A stretch of DNA of 12,452 nucleotides from an uncultured Rikenellaceae bacterium (GTDB taxonomy: Bacteria > Bacteroidota > Bacteroidia > Bacteroidales > Rikenellaceae), in the NCBI GenBank assembly GCA_947074135.1, contig CAMTOL010000040.1:1-12452 (forward strand), written 5' to 3'. The notes beneath the pieces are model-generated. The model was not told the origin of the DNA, did no database searches, and saw only the letters and a program-made list of their open reading frames with translations. Below, piece after piece: positions 1 through 6,512 of this stretch; the stretch's first letter is position 1, and each line of letters starts with the position of its first letter. The position numbers and the translations under genes were made by a program.

Positions 1-471
1 TCGCCTCCTCCTCCCTTTTGATCCCCCTATCTCCGCTTTGAAGTTCTCGGATTTCCCAGGCCACCGACACAGATTCGTCGGGCTGTCGTACTTGTACCCT
101 GCCCGAGCTAATCCTTCGCTATCGGCACCAGCCATTCGTGGCGAACGATAACCAACGACTCCCACACCAGTAATAGCTTCCAACGCCTTTTTCGAACGTT
201 CGTAGTCCCCTGTGCTGAACTTAGTGTGGCAGTAAGAGTGTGACGCAACTTCGTGTCCCTCATTAATCATACGTTTAATCAACTCCTAGCTGTTATCGGC
301 AAAAACGCCAGTAACGAAGAATGTAACCGGTACACCCATAACTTGCAACATATGCAATAATGCTCTGTTTCCCTCTTGCGAGATATTGAGCTTCTTTTGT
401 AGTGAAATAGGTACATTGTAGTCAACTAGTGGAGTGTCGAACACCTGAATGTCGAATGTTAAACAAATCAT
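1..471 (-). pseudogene. Polysaccharide deacetylase (NodB domain), in-frame stop, partial
   Basis: This encodes a NodB-type polysaccharide deacetylase, a family of metal-dependent enzymes that remove acetyl groups from cell-surface or exopolysaccharide sugars. Visible motifs are the first acidic motif TFD (Asp7), the TFFVTGVFA strand (about 50-58), the metal motif SHSYCH (His78, His82) after NEGHEVA, and GYRSPRM (107-113). The start is ATG at 471, giving MICLTFD; an upstream ATG at 525 would add 18 residues that overlap the promoter. Codon 62 is TAG (286-288), and the same frame then stays open for 95 codons with the family motifs intact, to the window edge. The surrounding residues, FADNS-stop-ELIKRM, suggest an original CAG (Gln) changed by one C-to-T transition. 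The 3' end is outside the window. Three other genes here end in TAG normally, so stop-codon reassignment is unlikely. No signal peptide is visible, so the protein may act on a cytoplasmic or inner-face substrate; that is inference. Confidence 0.82.
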
Positions 472-495
472 CTTTTTGCGGTAAATATACAACCA

Positions 496-526
496 CAAAA
501 GTAGCGATATTTGTTGTAATCTCAAA
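496..526 (-). promoter_or_regulatory. Bacteroidota-type promoter for the deacetylase gene
   Basis: Read on the minus strand, this is TTTG (523-526), exactly 19 bases, then TACTTTTG (496-503). It matches the Bacteroidota primary sigma-factor consensus TTTG-N19-TAnnTTTG. Transcription would begin a few bases below 496, leaving a leader of roughly 20 bases before the ATG at 471. The promoter is intact even though the gene it drives carries a nonsense codon. It lies just after the terminator of the preceding operon, so the deacetylase is its own transcription unit. Confidence 0.8.
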
Positions 527-537
527 TCGATATAGAC

Positions 538-572
538 AAAAAAGAGGTTTTGTCAATAACTGACATAACCTC
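538..572 (-). terminator. Rho-independent terminator of the rlmD-SGNH-poxB unit
   Basis: On the minus strand GAGGTT-A-TGTCA, loop GTTAT, TGACA-A-AACCTC forms an 11-bp stem with one A-A mismatch (544-572). It is followed directly by six T residues (538-543). It lies 45 bases after the poxB stop codon and before the deacetylase promoter, which is where an operon terminator is expected. In the opposite orientation there is no T-tract after the stem, so it appears one-directional. Confidence 0.85.
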
Positions 573-617
573 CTAACTGTTTTATGGCTATTTATATAAG
601 CGTGTTTGGTAAGAAAT

Positions 618-2339
618 CTATACTCGGTGTCCCATTGCCTTGATAATGTCGATAACCTTGTCGAAGTCGCCACCTGATAGCATCTTGACCATCGAAGTTG
701 AGAAACCTTTAACCTGTTCGGCGGTGATTTTTGGTGGTTTTGCCATTGCATTTGGATCGGTGTGAACATCAACGAGTACTGCTCCTTGCATCTCTAAAGC
801 CTCTTTGACCACCGATTCTAGTTTGTCTGGGTCTGTAACTCTAAAACTCTTAATGCCCATTGCGGTTGCAACAGTGCTGAAATCTGGATTGAATAGGTCG
901 GTCTGCCAATCGACTAGTCCTTCAACCTCCATTTCGAGTTTTACCATACCTAACGCTCTGTTGTTAAATACAATGATTTTGATTGGTAGGTCGTATTGAA
1001 CAACAGTTGCCAGTTCGCCAAGCATCATCGACAATCCTCCATCGCCACATAGTGCCACTATCTGCTGCTTAGGACGTGCAAGTGCGGCGCCAATTGCCAT
1101 TGGGAGAGCGTTGCACATCGAACCGTGATTGAATGAGGCTAATAGTCGCCTATCTTTAGTGGCGCTTAGATATTTTGCACTCCAGGTGCAGCACATTCCA
1201 GTGTCAACAGTAAAAATCGCACTAGACGAAGCGTAACAATCGATAAGTGAGGTTAAGTATTCTGGAGCAATATTGGCTGCACTACCTTTTTGGGAAGCGA
1301 TATCGGCTAGATCCTCTTTGACTTTAGTGTGTATTCTCTGGCAATATTCCAAGAAAGTTTTATCTGTACGCTCCTCAATCATTGGTAGAAGTGTGGTAAG
1401 AGTGCACTTTGAGTCGCCCACAAGTGGAAGCTCGACATTTGCACGACGCCCGATTTGTTCGCCTCTAATATCAATTTGAGCTATCCTACACTTGTTAGGC
1501 AGGAAGTTGCTGAACGGAAAATCTGTACCAATCATAATAAGCATATCTGCTTCGTGCATTGCGATATAGGCAGAAGGCACTCCTAATAGCCCTGTCATAC
1601 CCACCCTATAAGGATTATCGGCTTCGAAACACATCTTTGCGCGGTAGGTGTAGGCGATAGGGGCTTGCAGTCGCCGCGCCAACTCCAGAACTTCGCCTTT
1701 GGCGTCAATAGCACCCACTCCGCAGTAAATGGCTATTCGTTTCGAACTTTTTAGCATCGAGATTAGAGATAGCAGTTCTCCGTTCGATGGTTTACAACAG
1801 TGATGAGTGTGGTCGGGGAGTTTTACGTTGCTTCCAACTGCTTCCATCGCAGCTACATCGCCTGGCAAAGCAACAACAGCTACTCCTTTTTTGCAAATAG
1901 CGTTGCGAATTGCAGCAGTAAACATTCTGTCGGCTTGAAGTGGTGTTGAGGCTACTTCGTTGTAGATGCTGCAATCTTCGAACAGCTTTGAAGTGTGTGT
2001 TTCTTGAAAATAGTTACCTCCAAATTCGCGAGAAGGGCAGGTCGAAGCGATAGCCAACACACTTGCGTGGTTATGGTTGGCATCGTAAAGTCCGTTGATA
2101 AGGTGTACGTGCCCTGGTCCGCTACTGCCTGCACAACAACCTATACCGTTGAGTTCGGCTTCGGCCTCGGCGGCAAAAGCTCCGCTCTCTTCGTGACGGA
2201 CGTGAATCCAGCGCACCTTCTCAGACTCTTTAATAGCGTTGTTAACAGAGTTTAGACTATCGCCAGTAATTGCGTAGAGATGTTTGATATCTACTTTTTC
2301 GAGTTGTTCGACTAACCATTTAGCTACATTCTTGCTCAT
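618..2339 (-). CDS. poxB: Pyruvate:quinone oxidoreductase, PoxB type (ThDP/FAD)
   Basis: This 573-residue protein is close in length and sequence to E. coli PoxB (572 aa), a peripheral membrane flavoenzyme that converts pyruvate to acetate and CO2 and passes electrons to quinones. Domains in order are the ThDP PYR domain (about 1-180) with the catalytic Glu50 in RHEES and the CAGSSGPGHVHLINGLYDA segment, the FAD-binding central domain (about 185-340), and the PP domain (about 360-530) with the ThDP/metal motif GDGG (432-435) ending in FNN (458-460). The C-terminus, about 546-570 (FSTSMVKML...VIDIIKAMG), resembles the amphipathic tail that lets E. coli PoxB bind lipid and become active. This favours PoxB over the soluble oxygen-using pyruvate oxidase and over acetolactate synthase. 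It starts at ATG 2339, ends in TAG, and lies 65 bp after the SGNH gene, followed by a terminator. Physiologically it suggests some respiratory quinone use beside the pyruvate:ferredoxin route usual in anaerobic Bacteroidales (inference). Confidence 0.92.
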   Translation of the reverse strand: MSKNVAKWLVEQLEKVDIKHLYAITGDSLNSVNNAIKESEKVRWIHVRHEESGAFAAEAEAELNGIGCCAGSSGPGHVHLINGLYDANHNHASVLAIASTCPSREFGGNYFQETHTSKLFEDCSIYNEVASTPLQADRMFTAAIRNAICKKGVAVVALPGDVAAMEAVGSNVKLPDHTHHCCKPSNGELLSLISMLKSSKRIAIYCGVGAIDAKGEVLELARRLQAPIAYTYRAKMCFEADNPYRVGMTGLLGVPSAYIAMHEADMLIMIGTDFPFSNFLPNKCRIAQIDIRGEQIGRRANVELPLVGDSKCTLTTLLPMIEERTDKTFLEYCQRIHTKVKEDLADIASQKGSAANIAPEYLTSLIDCYASSSAIFTVDTGMCCTWSAKYLSATKDRRLLASFNHGSMCNALPMAIGAALARPKQQIVALCGDGGLSMMLGELATVVQYDLPIKIIVFNNRALGMVKLEMEVEGLVDWQTDLFNPDFSTVATAMGIKSFRVTDPDKLESVVKEALEMQGAVLVDVHTDPNAMAKPPKITAEQVKGFSTSMVKMLSGGDFDKVIDIIKAMGHRV

Positions 2340-2394
2340 TGTGATTAAGTGATTTTAGGGGTTGATAATCACAAAATCGCCACAATTATTATGC

Positions 2395-2402
2395 CAAATA
2401 TA
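2395..2402 (-). promoter_or_regulatory. Possible -7 element for poxB
   Basis: On the minus strand TATATTTG matches the Bacteroidota -7 consensus TAnnTTTG and lies 55 bases before the poxB ATG, in the spacer after the SGNH stop codon. No clear TTTG is present 19-20 bases upstream, so this may be a weak internal promoter or chance. If real, poxB could be transcribed separately from rlmD and the SGNH genes. Confidence 0.35.
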
Positions 2403-2404
2403 TG

Positions 2405-3694
2405 TTAGTGAGCAGTTTCAGTTGACAATTCACAATTGCGGTGACCATAATTGAGAGCGTTATAGATTAGTACGCCTTGCAGCGTGTAGCCCTCAATTGT
2501 GTAGTGAATGCCATCGTTGCGCAGAAGTTTATGCTCGCGCCATATTCTTGCCGAGTTGCTGCCCGAAGTAGCCTCGAATAGACTGTATATCGCCACTCCT
2601 TCGCGTTCGGCATACTCTTTAAGTGCGTTGTTGACCTTTGCGTAGTTGGCGTTTGGAGTTTGATTCCCTCGTCGCCGACGCATAGCTTCGGCTGGAACAG
2701 TTAGAAGAATTGGAATATCGGGATTTGCAGCTTTGAGTTGTTGGACAAACCCATCAACCTGATTTATAAAGATGTTCTCAATAAAGTTGCTTCCTGCAGC
2801 CTCGTTAGAGCCTAACGAGATGATAATTAATCGCGGGTCAAGCGAAGCACTCTGTTGGGCAATTTGTGGGTGTTTGCTCCAGTGGATAAAGCAAGAACCA
2901 TTGACCCCAAGCGAGTGGTATATAATTCCAGGCTCCCCACTCTCGAGCGAAACGCCATAAATGGCTCCAGAGCTATATTTGCCGCCGCTATGGGTCGAAA
3001 TAGCAACCGAGTCTGTCATCTTTTTGAGATTGAACTCGGTGGTGAATGAGTTAAAAGAGTTGGTCGAAAGCGCTCCGTCGAAAAGCGAGGTGTCGGTAAT
3101 TGCCATAATTGGAGCTAAAGAGTCGTGATAGACAACTACACGATTGAATCTGTAGCGAATAGTATCTTCGGGAAGCTCAAATAGTTTTACCCCGTAGGTT
3201 GTGTTCGGGAGGCTGCGAATAGCGATGCCATTGACTCCAGCATTGAGCCCTTCGCCTTGCCACTTAGCAATTGTGGAGCTGTGTTGTGGGGTGCGTGTGG
3301 CAGTTAGTGAGTAGTCGCGAGGCTCGTTCTTGCCTGAAAGTTTGTGAGCCGATATAAACCCTCGACCAGCACTCCCATAATCTCGTGCAAAACGACGCAT
3401 AATAGCCTCTGTTATATAGCCGCCCTGAATGTGTGAATCTCCGAAATGAACAATCGACACAACTTCGCCCTTTGTTGGAATGCTATCAAGAAGCGTGTAG
3501 AATGAGTTAAGAATGCCTTTCGGGTCGTAAATTGCAGTGTTTGGGTCGGCAAAGTCGTAAGAGGCAATAAAAGCGGAATCGATATTGGGTAAACGCTCCT
3601 CGATAACCTCAGCTGATTGAGTGGTTGCCGAAGCGCACCCAATCGACAGAAACAGTGTTGTTACTGCACTAATAATATAGACTTTCAAATTCAT
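2405..3694 (-). CDS. Secreted SGNH/GDSL-type hydrolase, probable lipoprotein
   Basis: A 429-residue protein of the SGNH hydrolase (GDSL esterase) superfamily. An N-terminal hydrophobic segment (about 4-19) ends in LSIGC, so Cys20 could be a lipid-modified residue and the protein an exported lipoprotein; the lipobox is not ideal. Block I is FGDSHIQGG with nucleophile Ser87; block II glycine is in SLGVNGS (261-267); block III is LGSNEA (Gly295, Asn297); block V is NDGIHYT (Asp394, His397). The complete set of catalytic blocks predicts an active esterase or acyl-transfer enzyme, probably on cell-envelope sugars, but the substrate cannot be read from sequence. Its start lies inside the upstream SGNH gene (26-bp overlap in a different frame), implying translational coupling. 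The two proteins share architecture (GDS-x-I-x-G, then a YG-x-x-G-x-GF stretch), pointing to an old tandem duplication. A related possibility is a peptidoglycan or glycan O-acetylesterase. Confidence 0.82.
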   Translation of the reverse strand: MNLKVYIISAVTTLFLSIGCASATTQSAEVIEERLPNIDSAFIASYDFADPNTAIYDPKGILNSFYTLLDSIPTKGEVVSIVHFGDSHIQGGYITEAIMRRFARDYGSAGRGFISAHKLSGKNEPRDYSLTATRTPQHSSTIAKWQGEGLNAGVNGIAIRSLPNTTYGVKLFELPEDTIRYRFNRVVVYHDSLAPIMAITDTSLFDGALSTNSFNSFTTEFNLKKMTDSVAISTHSGGKYSSGAIYGVSLESGEPGIIYHSLGVNGSCFIHWSKHPQIAQQSASLDPRLIIISLGSNEAAGSNFIENIFINQVDGFVQQLKAANPDIPILLTVPAEAMRRRRGNQTPNANYAKVNNALKEYAEREGVAIYSLFEATSGSNSARIWREHKLLRNDGIHYTIEGYTLQGVLIYNALNYGHRNCELSTETAH

Positions 3695-4943
3695 CGCAAA
3701 GCTCTCTTATAGAGTCAAAAAACATTTCAGCTATCACCTGTCCTCCACGACTTGAAAGATGAGTATAGTCTTGTGCAGCCCAGCCTTTTCGAGCAAACTC
3801 CCTAATACCACCTCTTAGCTGCATCGCTTCGAGAGTGTTCCAAAAACCAACATTACACTTTCTAGCCAACTCCCTCTGTGCTTTTGACATTGATATAATT
3901 CCTGGCATCGTCTGCCAACCATTTGCACCTCTGTAAACTCTATCCGAAACGCTCATTACAAGTATGGCACAGTTAGGAAGTGCCTCTTTGAGGTGCTCAA
4001 TTACGAGCTCCATCTGTTCAATATAATATGTATAGCTTGTCGTATTTGTGTCGGTTGAGTTTAGTCCGTACTCCAATATGATAAGATCAATGGGCAACAG
4101 TTCGTTCATTTGAGCTATGAGTTCGGCATTTGTCGAACGAAGCGGAATACCTGAATTACCTCTTGTTGAGTAGTTGTCAACGCAGACACCACTGAAATCG
4201 TCGAGATAGACCCCATAAGCGGTGAAACCTCGAGGCGAAACAACAGAAAACTCGACTGAGGTGATAGTGTCGCAGCTTAGTGTGAGTAGCTGTAGTTTGT
4301 CGCTAGGATTAATAGTGTACTCCTCTTTGCTCTCTCTGTTAATCTGAGTGCGAATCTTAGACTCTCCTTTGCTCATAAAGAGTAGCTGTGCACTAGCAAA
4401 GTTATTATTTTTTTTGTGAGTTGTGCTACCTCTATATCTTGAAGTTGCGTTACTATCTGTTGTAAAGGTATTGAGCGAAATAGTATAATCTCTTCGACGA
4501 GAGGCTGTTGTTGCGCAGTGAGTGTTCCATCCATAGAAACTATGTTTAACACTACTTCTGAAACCTGCTATCTCTGAAGCCATAGGAACAAACCCCACAC
4601 CTCTACCTCCATACTTTAATTGAAATAGCTCTCTGAGGTCTTGTGTGAAGATATCTCCTTCGATAAATGAATCGCCAAGCACGGCAACTCGAATTGGGCG
4701 GTTGATCGAGGAGGCGTTATACAAGTTCTCGGCAAACCGATATAGCGCTTCTCTGTTCTCGATAGGCACCTCACTACGTTTTACGCTAAGTCTCTTTGCC
4801 TCACGCTTTGTTGTTTCAATTTGTTCAATTGTACCATGCAGAATACCGCCGTTTTTTTGCGCTACAGTTTCGCTAGGCATCAGCGAAAAAGCTAGTAACC
4901 ATATAGTTGTAGTTGCTATAAATATTTTTGATTTACACCACAT
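3669..4943 (-). CDS. Secreted SGNH/GDSL-type hydrolase, paralogue of its neighbour
   Basis: A 424-residue protein with an N-terminal signal peptide (hydrophobic about 7-22, possible cleavage after TVA near 28, no lipobox cysteine), so probably periplasmic. Catalytic blocks of the SGNH superfamily are present: block I LGDSFIEGD with Ser92; block II glycine in STRGNSG (259-265); block III EYGLNS (Gly293, Asn295); block V QDYTHLS (Asp392, His395). A segment of about 135-235 between blocks I and II is probably an inserted beta-rich domain. It lies 26 bp after rlmD and overlaps the next SGNH gene, so the two hydrolases are almost certainly co-translated. Similar pairs in Bacteroidota often accompany an MBOAT O-acyltransferase (recalled, not checked), but none is in this window. 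The role may be adding or removing acyl groups on envelope glycans; that is inference. It ends in TAG. Confidence 0.82.
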   Translation of the reverse strand: MWCKSKIFIATTTIWLLAFSLMPSETVAQKNGGILHGTIEQIETTKREAKRLSVKRSEVPIENREALYRFAENLYNASSINRPIRVAVLGDSFIEGDIFTQDLRELFQLKYGGRGVGFVPMASEIAGFRSSVKHSFYGWNTHCATTASRRRDYTISLNTFTTDSNATSRYRGSTTHKKNNNFASAQLLFMSKGESKIRTQINRESKEEYTINPSDKLQLLTLSCDTITSVEFSVVSPRGFTAYGVYLDDFSGVCVDNYSTRGNSGIPLRSTNAELIAQMNELLPIDLIILEYGLNSTDTNTTSYTYYIEQMELVIEHLKEALPNCAILVMSVSDRVYRGANGWQTMPGIISMSKAQRELARKCNVGFWNTLEAMQLRGGIREFARKGWAAQDYTHLSSRGGQVIAEMFFDSIRELCDEFESLYY

Positions 4944-4969
4944 TACTAATTCAAATTTATAACTCGCAA

Positions 4970-6385
4970 TTAAATGTGAATTAAGAGGGCTATATTTTCA
5001 ACGTGTGCGGTATGTGGGAACATATCGACAGGTTGAACCTCTGTGACTCTATATTTTGTCGCTAGTAGCCCCAAGTCGCGTGCTTGGGTTGCAGGGTTGC
5101 AACTTACATAAACGATACGCTTGGGTTCGGCAAAAAGAATGACATTGACAACATCTTCGTGCATACCAGCACGTGGAGGGTCAACAATCATCACATCAGG
5201 TCGTCCGTTGCGCTCGATAAAATCCCTAGTCAACACATCTTTCATATCGCCTGCATAAAAAACGGTGTTTCCAATGCCGTTGAGGCGTGAATTCTCGCGA
5301 GCATCAACGATAGCCTCCTCAACATACTCAATCCCAACAACTTTACTAGCTTGGTGGGCAACGAAATTGGCAATTGTTCCAGCTCCAGTGTAGAGGTCGT
5401 AAACCACCTCTGAGCCAGTTAGAGCTGCCATTCTTCTAGTTTGTTTGTATAGTTCAAATGCCTGTTCGGAGTTGGTTTGGTAGAACGATTTAGGGTTGAT
5501 TCTAAAGCTCAACTCCTCCATTTTTTCCATTATGTATGGTGTGCCGTGGTAGCAGATTGCTGTTTGGTCGGCAATCGAGTCATTGAGTTTTGAGTTTATG
5601 ATGTAGCAGAGAGAAGTGATTTGCGGAAAAGTGCTTTTTAGATACTCCAGTAGCTCCACTCGCTCGTTTTGGTCATCTTTTGCAAAGACCACGATTACCA
5701 TTACTTCACCAGTCGAGGTGGTGCGAACAATTAGGTTGCGCATCAGCCCCTCGTGCGAGCGTAGGTTGTAGTACTCAAATCCATCTTTGCCAAGAGTGAA
5801 GCTACGAACGGCATTGCGGATTTCGTTGCTAGGATCGCCTTGTAGGTGACATTTCTCGATGTCTATTACTTTGTCGAACATACCGGGGATATGAAATCCA
5901 AGCCCTCCGCCAGAGCTTAGTTCTGCACCACTTGCCACTTCTGCTTTGGTTACCCAGCGTTTGTTCGAAAATGTAAATTCGAGTTTATTTCTGTAAAATT
6001 CAGTTTTCTCGCTGCCAAGTATTGGATTTATGGCAGGAATTGGCGTGCCGTTACTAAGTCTAGTTAGTTGGTCTTCGACCTGTTGTTGTTTGAATTTTAG
6101 TTGTTCGGCGTAGGGTAGCATCTGCCATTTGCAGCCGCCACACTCGCCAAAAGCAGTGCAGAATGGTTCGACTCTAAGTGGTGAACGTTCTACAAACCTT
6201 ACTATATATCCCTCCATAAAACGGCGGCGCGAAGAGTTGATTTGTACGTCAACCACGTCGCCAACTACCGCTCCAGCAACGAATAGTACTTTATCGTCAA
6301 CACGTCCTAGGGCTTTGCCCTCGGCAGCTATATCTGTGATTTTGAGCTCTTCGATTAGGGGATATTTCTGTTTTTTGCGTCCCAT
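4970..6385 (-). CDS. rlmD: 23S rRNA (uracil-5-)-methyltransferase RlmD/RumA family
   Basis: A 471-residue SAM-dependent methyltransferase of the TrmA/RlmC/RlmD family, which makes 5-methyluridine in RNA. An N-terminal TRAM RNA-binding domain (about 10-70) is followed by the iron-sulfur cysteines Cys76, Cys82, Cys85 (CTAFGECGGC) and Cys179 (IEKCH), the four [4Fe-4S] ligands of RumA. The Rossmann methyltransferase core has YDLYTGAGTIAN (329-340), VDPPRAG (401-407), the catalytic cysteine in SCNPAT (Cys429), and FPHTAHVE (456-463) near the C-terminus. The TRAM domain and Fe-S set fit RlmD (U1939 of 23S rRNA); Bacteroidota members may modify another 23S site or two sites, so the exact target is not certain. 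It is the first gene of the leftward unit, starting at ATG 6385 across a divergent intergenic region from the ABC exporter. Confidence 0.9.
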   Translation of the reverse strand: MGRKKQKYPLIEELKITDIAAEGKALGRVDDKVLFVAGAVVGDVVDVQINSSRRRFMEGYIVRFVERSPLRVEPFCTAFGECGGCKWQMLPYAEQLKFKQQQVEDQLTRLSNGTPIPAINPILGSEKTEFYRNKLEFTFSNKRWVTKAEVASGAELSSGGGLGFHIPGMFDKVIDIEKCHLQGDPSNEIRNAVRSFTLGKDGFEYYNLRSHEGLMRNLIVRTTSTGEVMVIVVFAKDDQNERVELLEYLKSTFPQITSLCYIINSKLNDSIADQTAICYHGTPYIMEKMEELSFRINPKSFYQTNSEQAFELYKQTRRMAALTGSEVVYDLYTGAGTIANFVAHQASKVVGIEYVEEAIVDARENSRLNGIGNTVFYAGDMKDVLTRDFIERNGRPDVMIVDPPRAGMHEDVVNVILFAEPKRIVYVSCNPATQARDLGLLATKYRVTEVQPVDMFPHTAHVENIALLIHI

Positions 6386-6417
6386 TTGATTATTTTAGTC
6401 AGTATGTACTCTTTAAT

Positions 6418-6450
6418 AATCTGTTTTGATTTTAAAATTCTAAACAGATT
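6418..6450. repeat. Inverted repeat in divergent intergenic region
   Basis: AATCTGTTT (6418-6426) and AAACAGATT (6442-6450) form a perfect 9-bp inverted repeat around a 15-base AT-rich centre, itself containing the palindrome ATTTTAAAAT (6429-6438). It lies between two divergent genes, so a terminator role is unlikely. It could be an operator, or a hairpin in the rlmD leader if transcription starts near 6460. No regulator can be assigned. Confidence 0.45.
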
Positions 6451-6464
6451 CTAAGTAATTTGGG

Positions 6465-6495
6465 TGCAAATATACGCTCTTTTTTTGTACCTTTG
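6465..6495 (+). promoter_or_regulatory. Bacteroidota-type promoter for the ABC exporter
   Basis: TACCTTTG (6488-6495) is an exact match to the TAnnTTTG -7 consensus. TGCA begins the upstream block TGCAAATATA (6465-6474), and 19 bases separate TGCA (6465-6468) from the -7 element; a canonical TTTG is present farther up at 6459-6462. This arrangement, with a T-rich stretch before TACCTTTGC, is familiar from Bacteroidota genomes. It predicts a very short leader, roughly 10-13 bases, before the ATG at 6513. Confidence 0.75.
6467..6474 (-). promoter_or_regulatory. Possible -7 element for rlmD
   Basis: On the minus strand TATATTTG fits the TAnnTTTG consensus, about 82 bases before the rlmD ATG. 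No good TTTG lies 19 bases upstream. The same bases form the TGCAAATATA block of the opposite promoter, so this may only be a shared palindromic motif. Confidence 0.35.
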
Positions 6496-6512
6496 CGATT
6501 TAATAGCATAAA

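Noticed and set aside
286..288. TAG reassigned to glutamine in this genome
   Set aside because: At least three intact genes here (poxB, the 424-aa SGNH gene and the ABC exporter) end in TAG at the expected family length, and the other proteins contain no internal TAG.
2405..6385. Novel defence or glycan-acylation system made of rlmD, two SGNH genes and poxB
   Set aside because: rlmD and poxB are ordinary metabolic genes with no functional link to the hydrolases, and no acyltransferase, nuclease or sensor gene is present.
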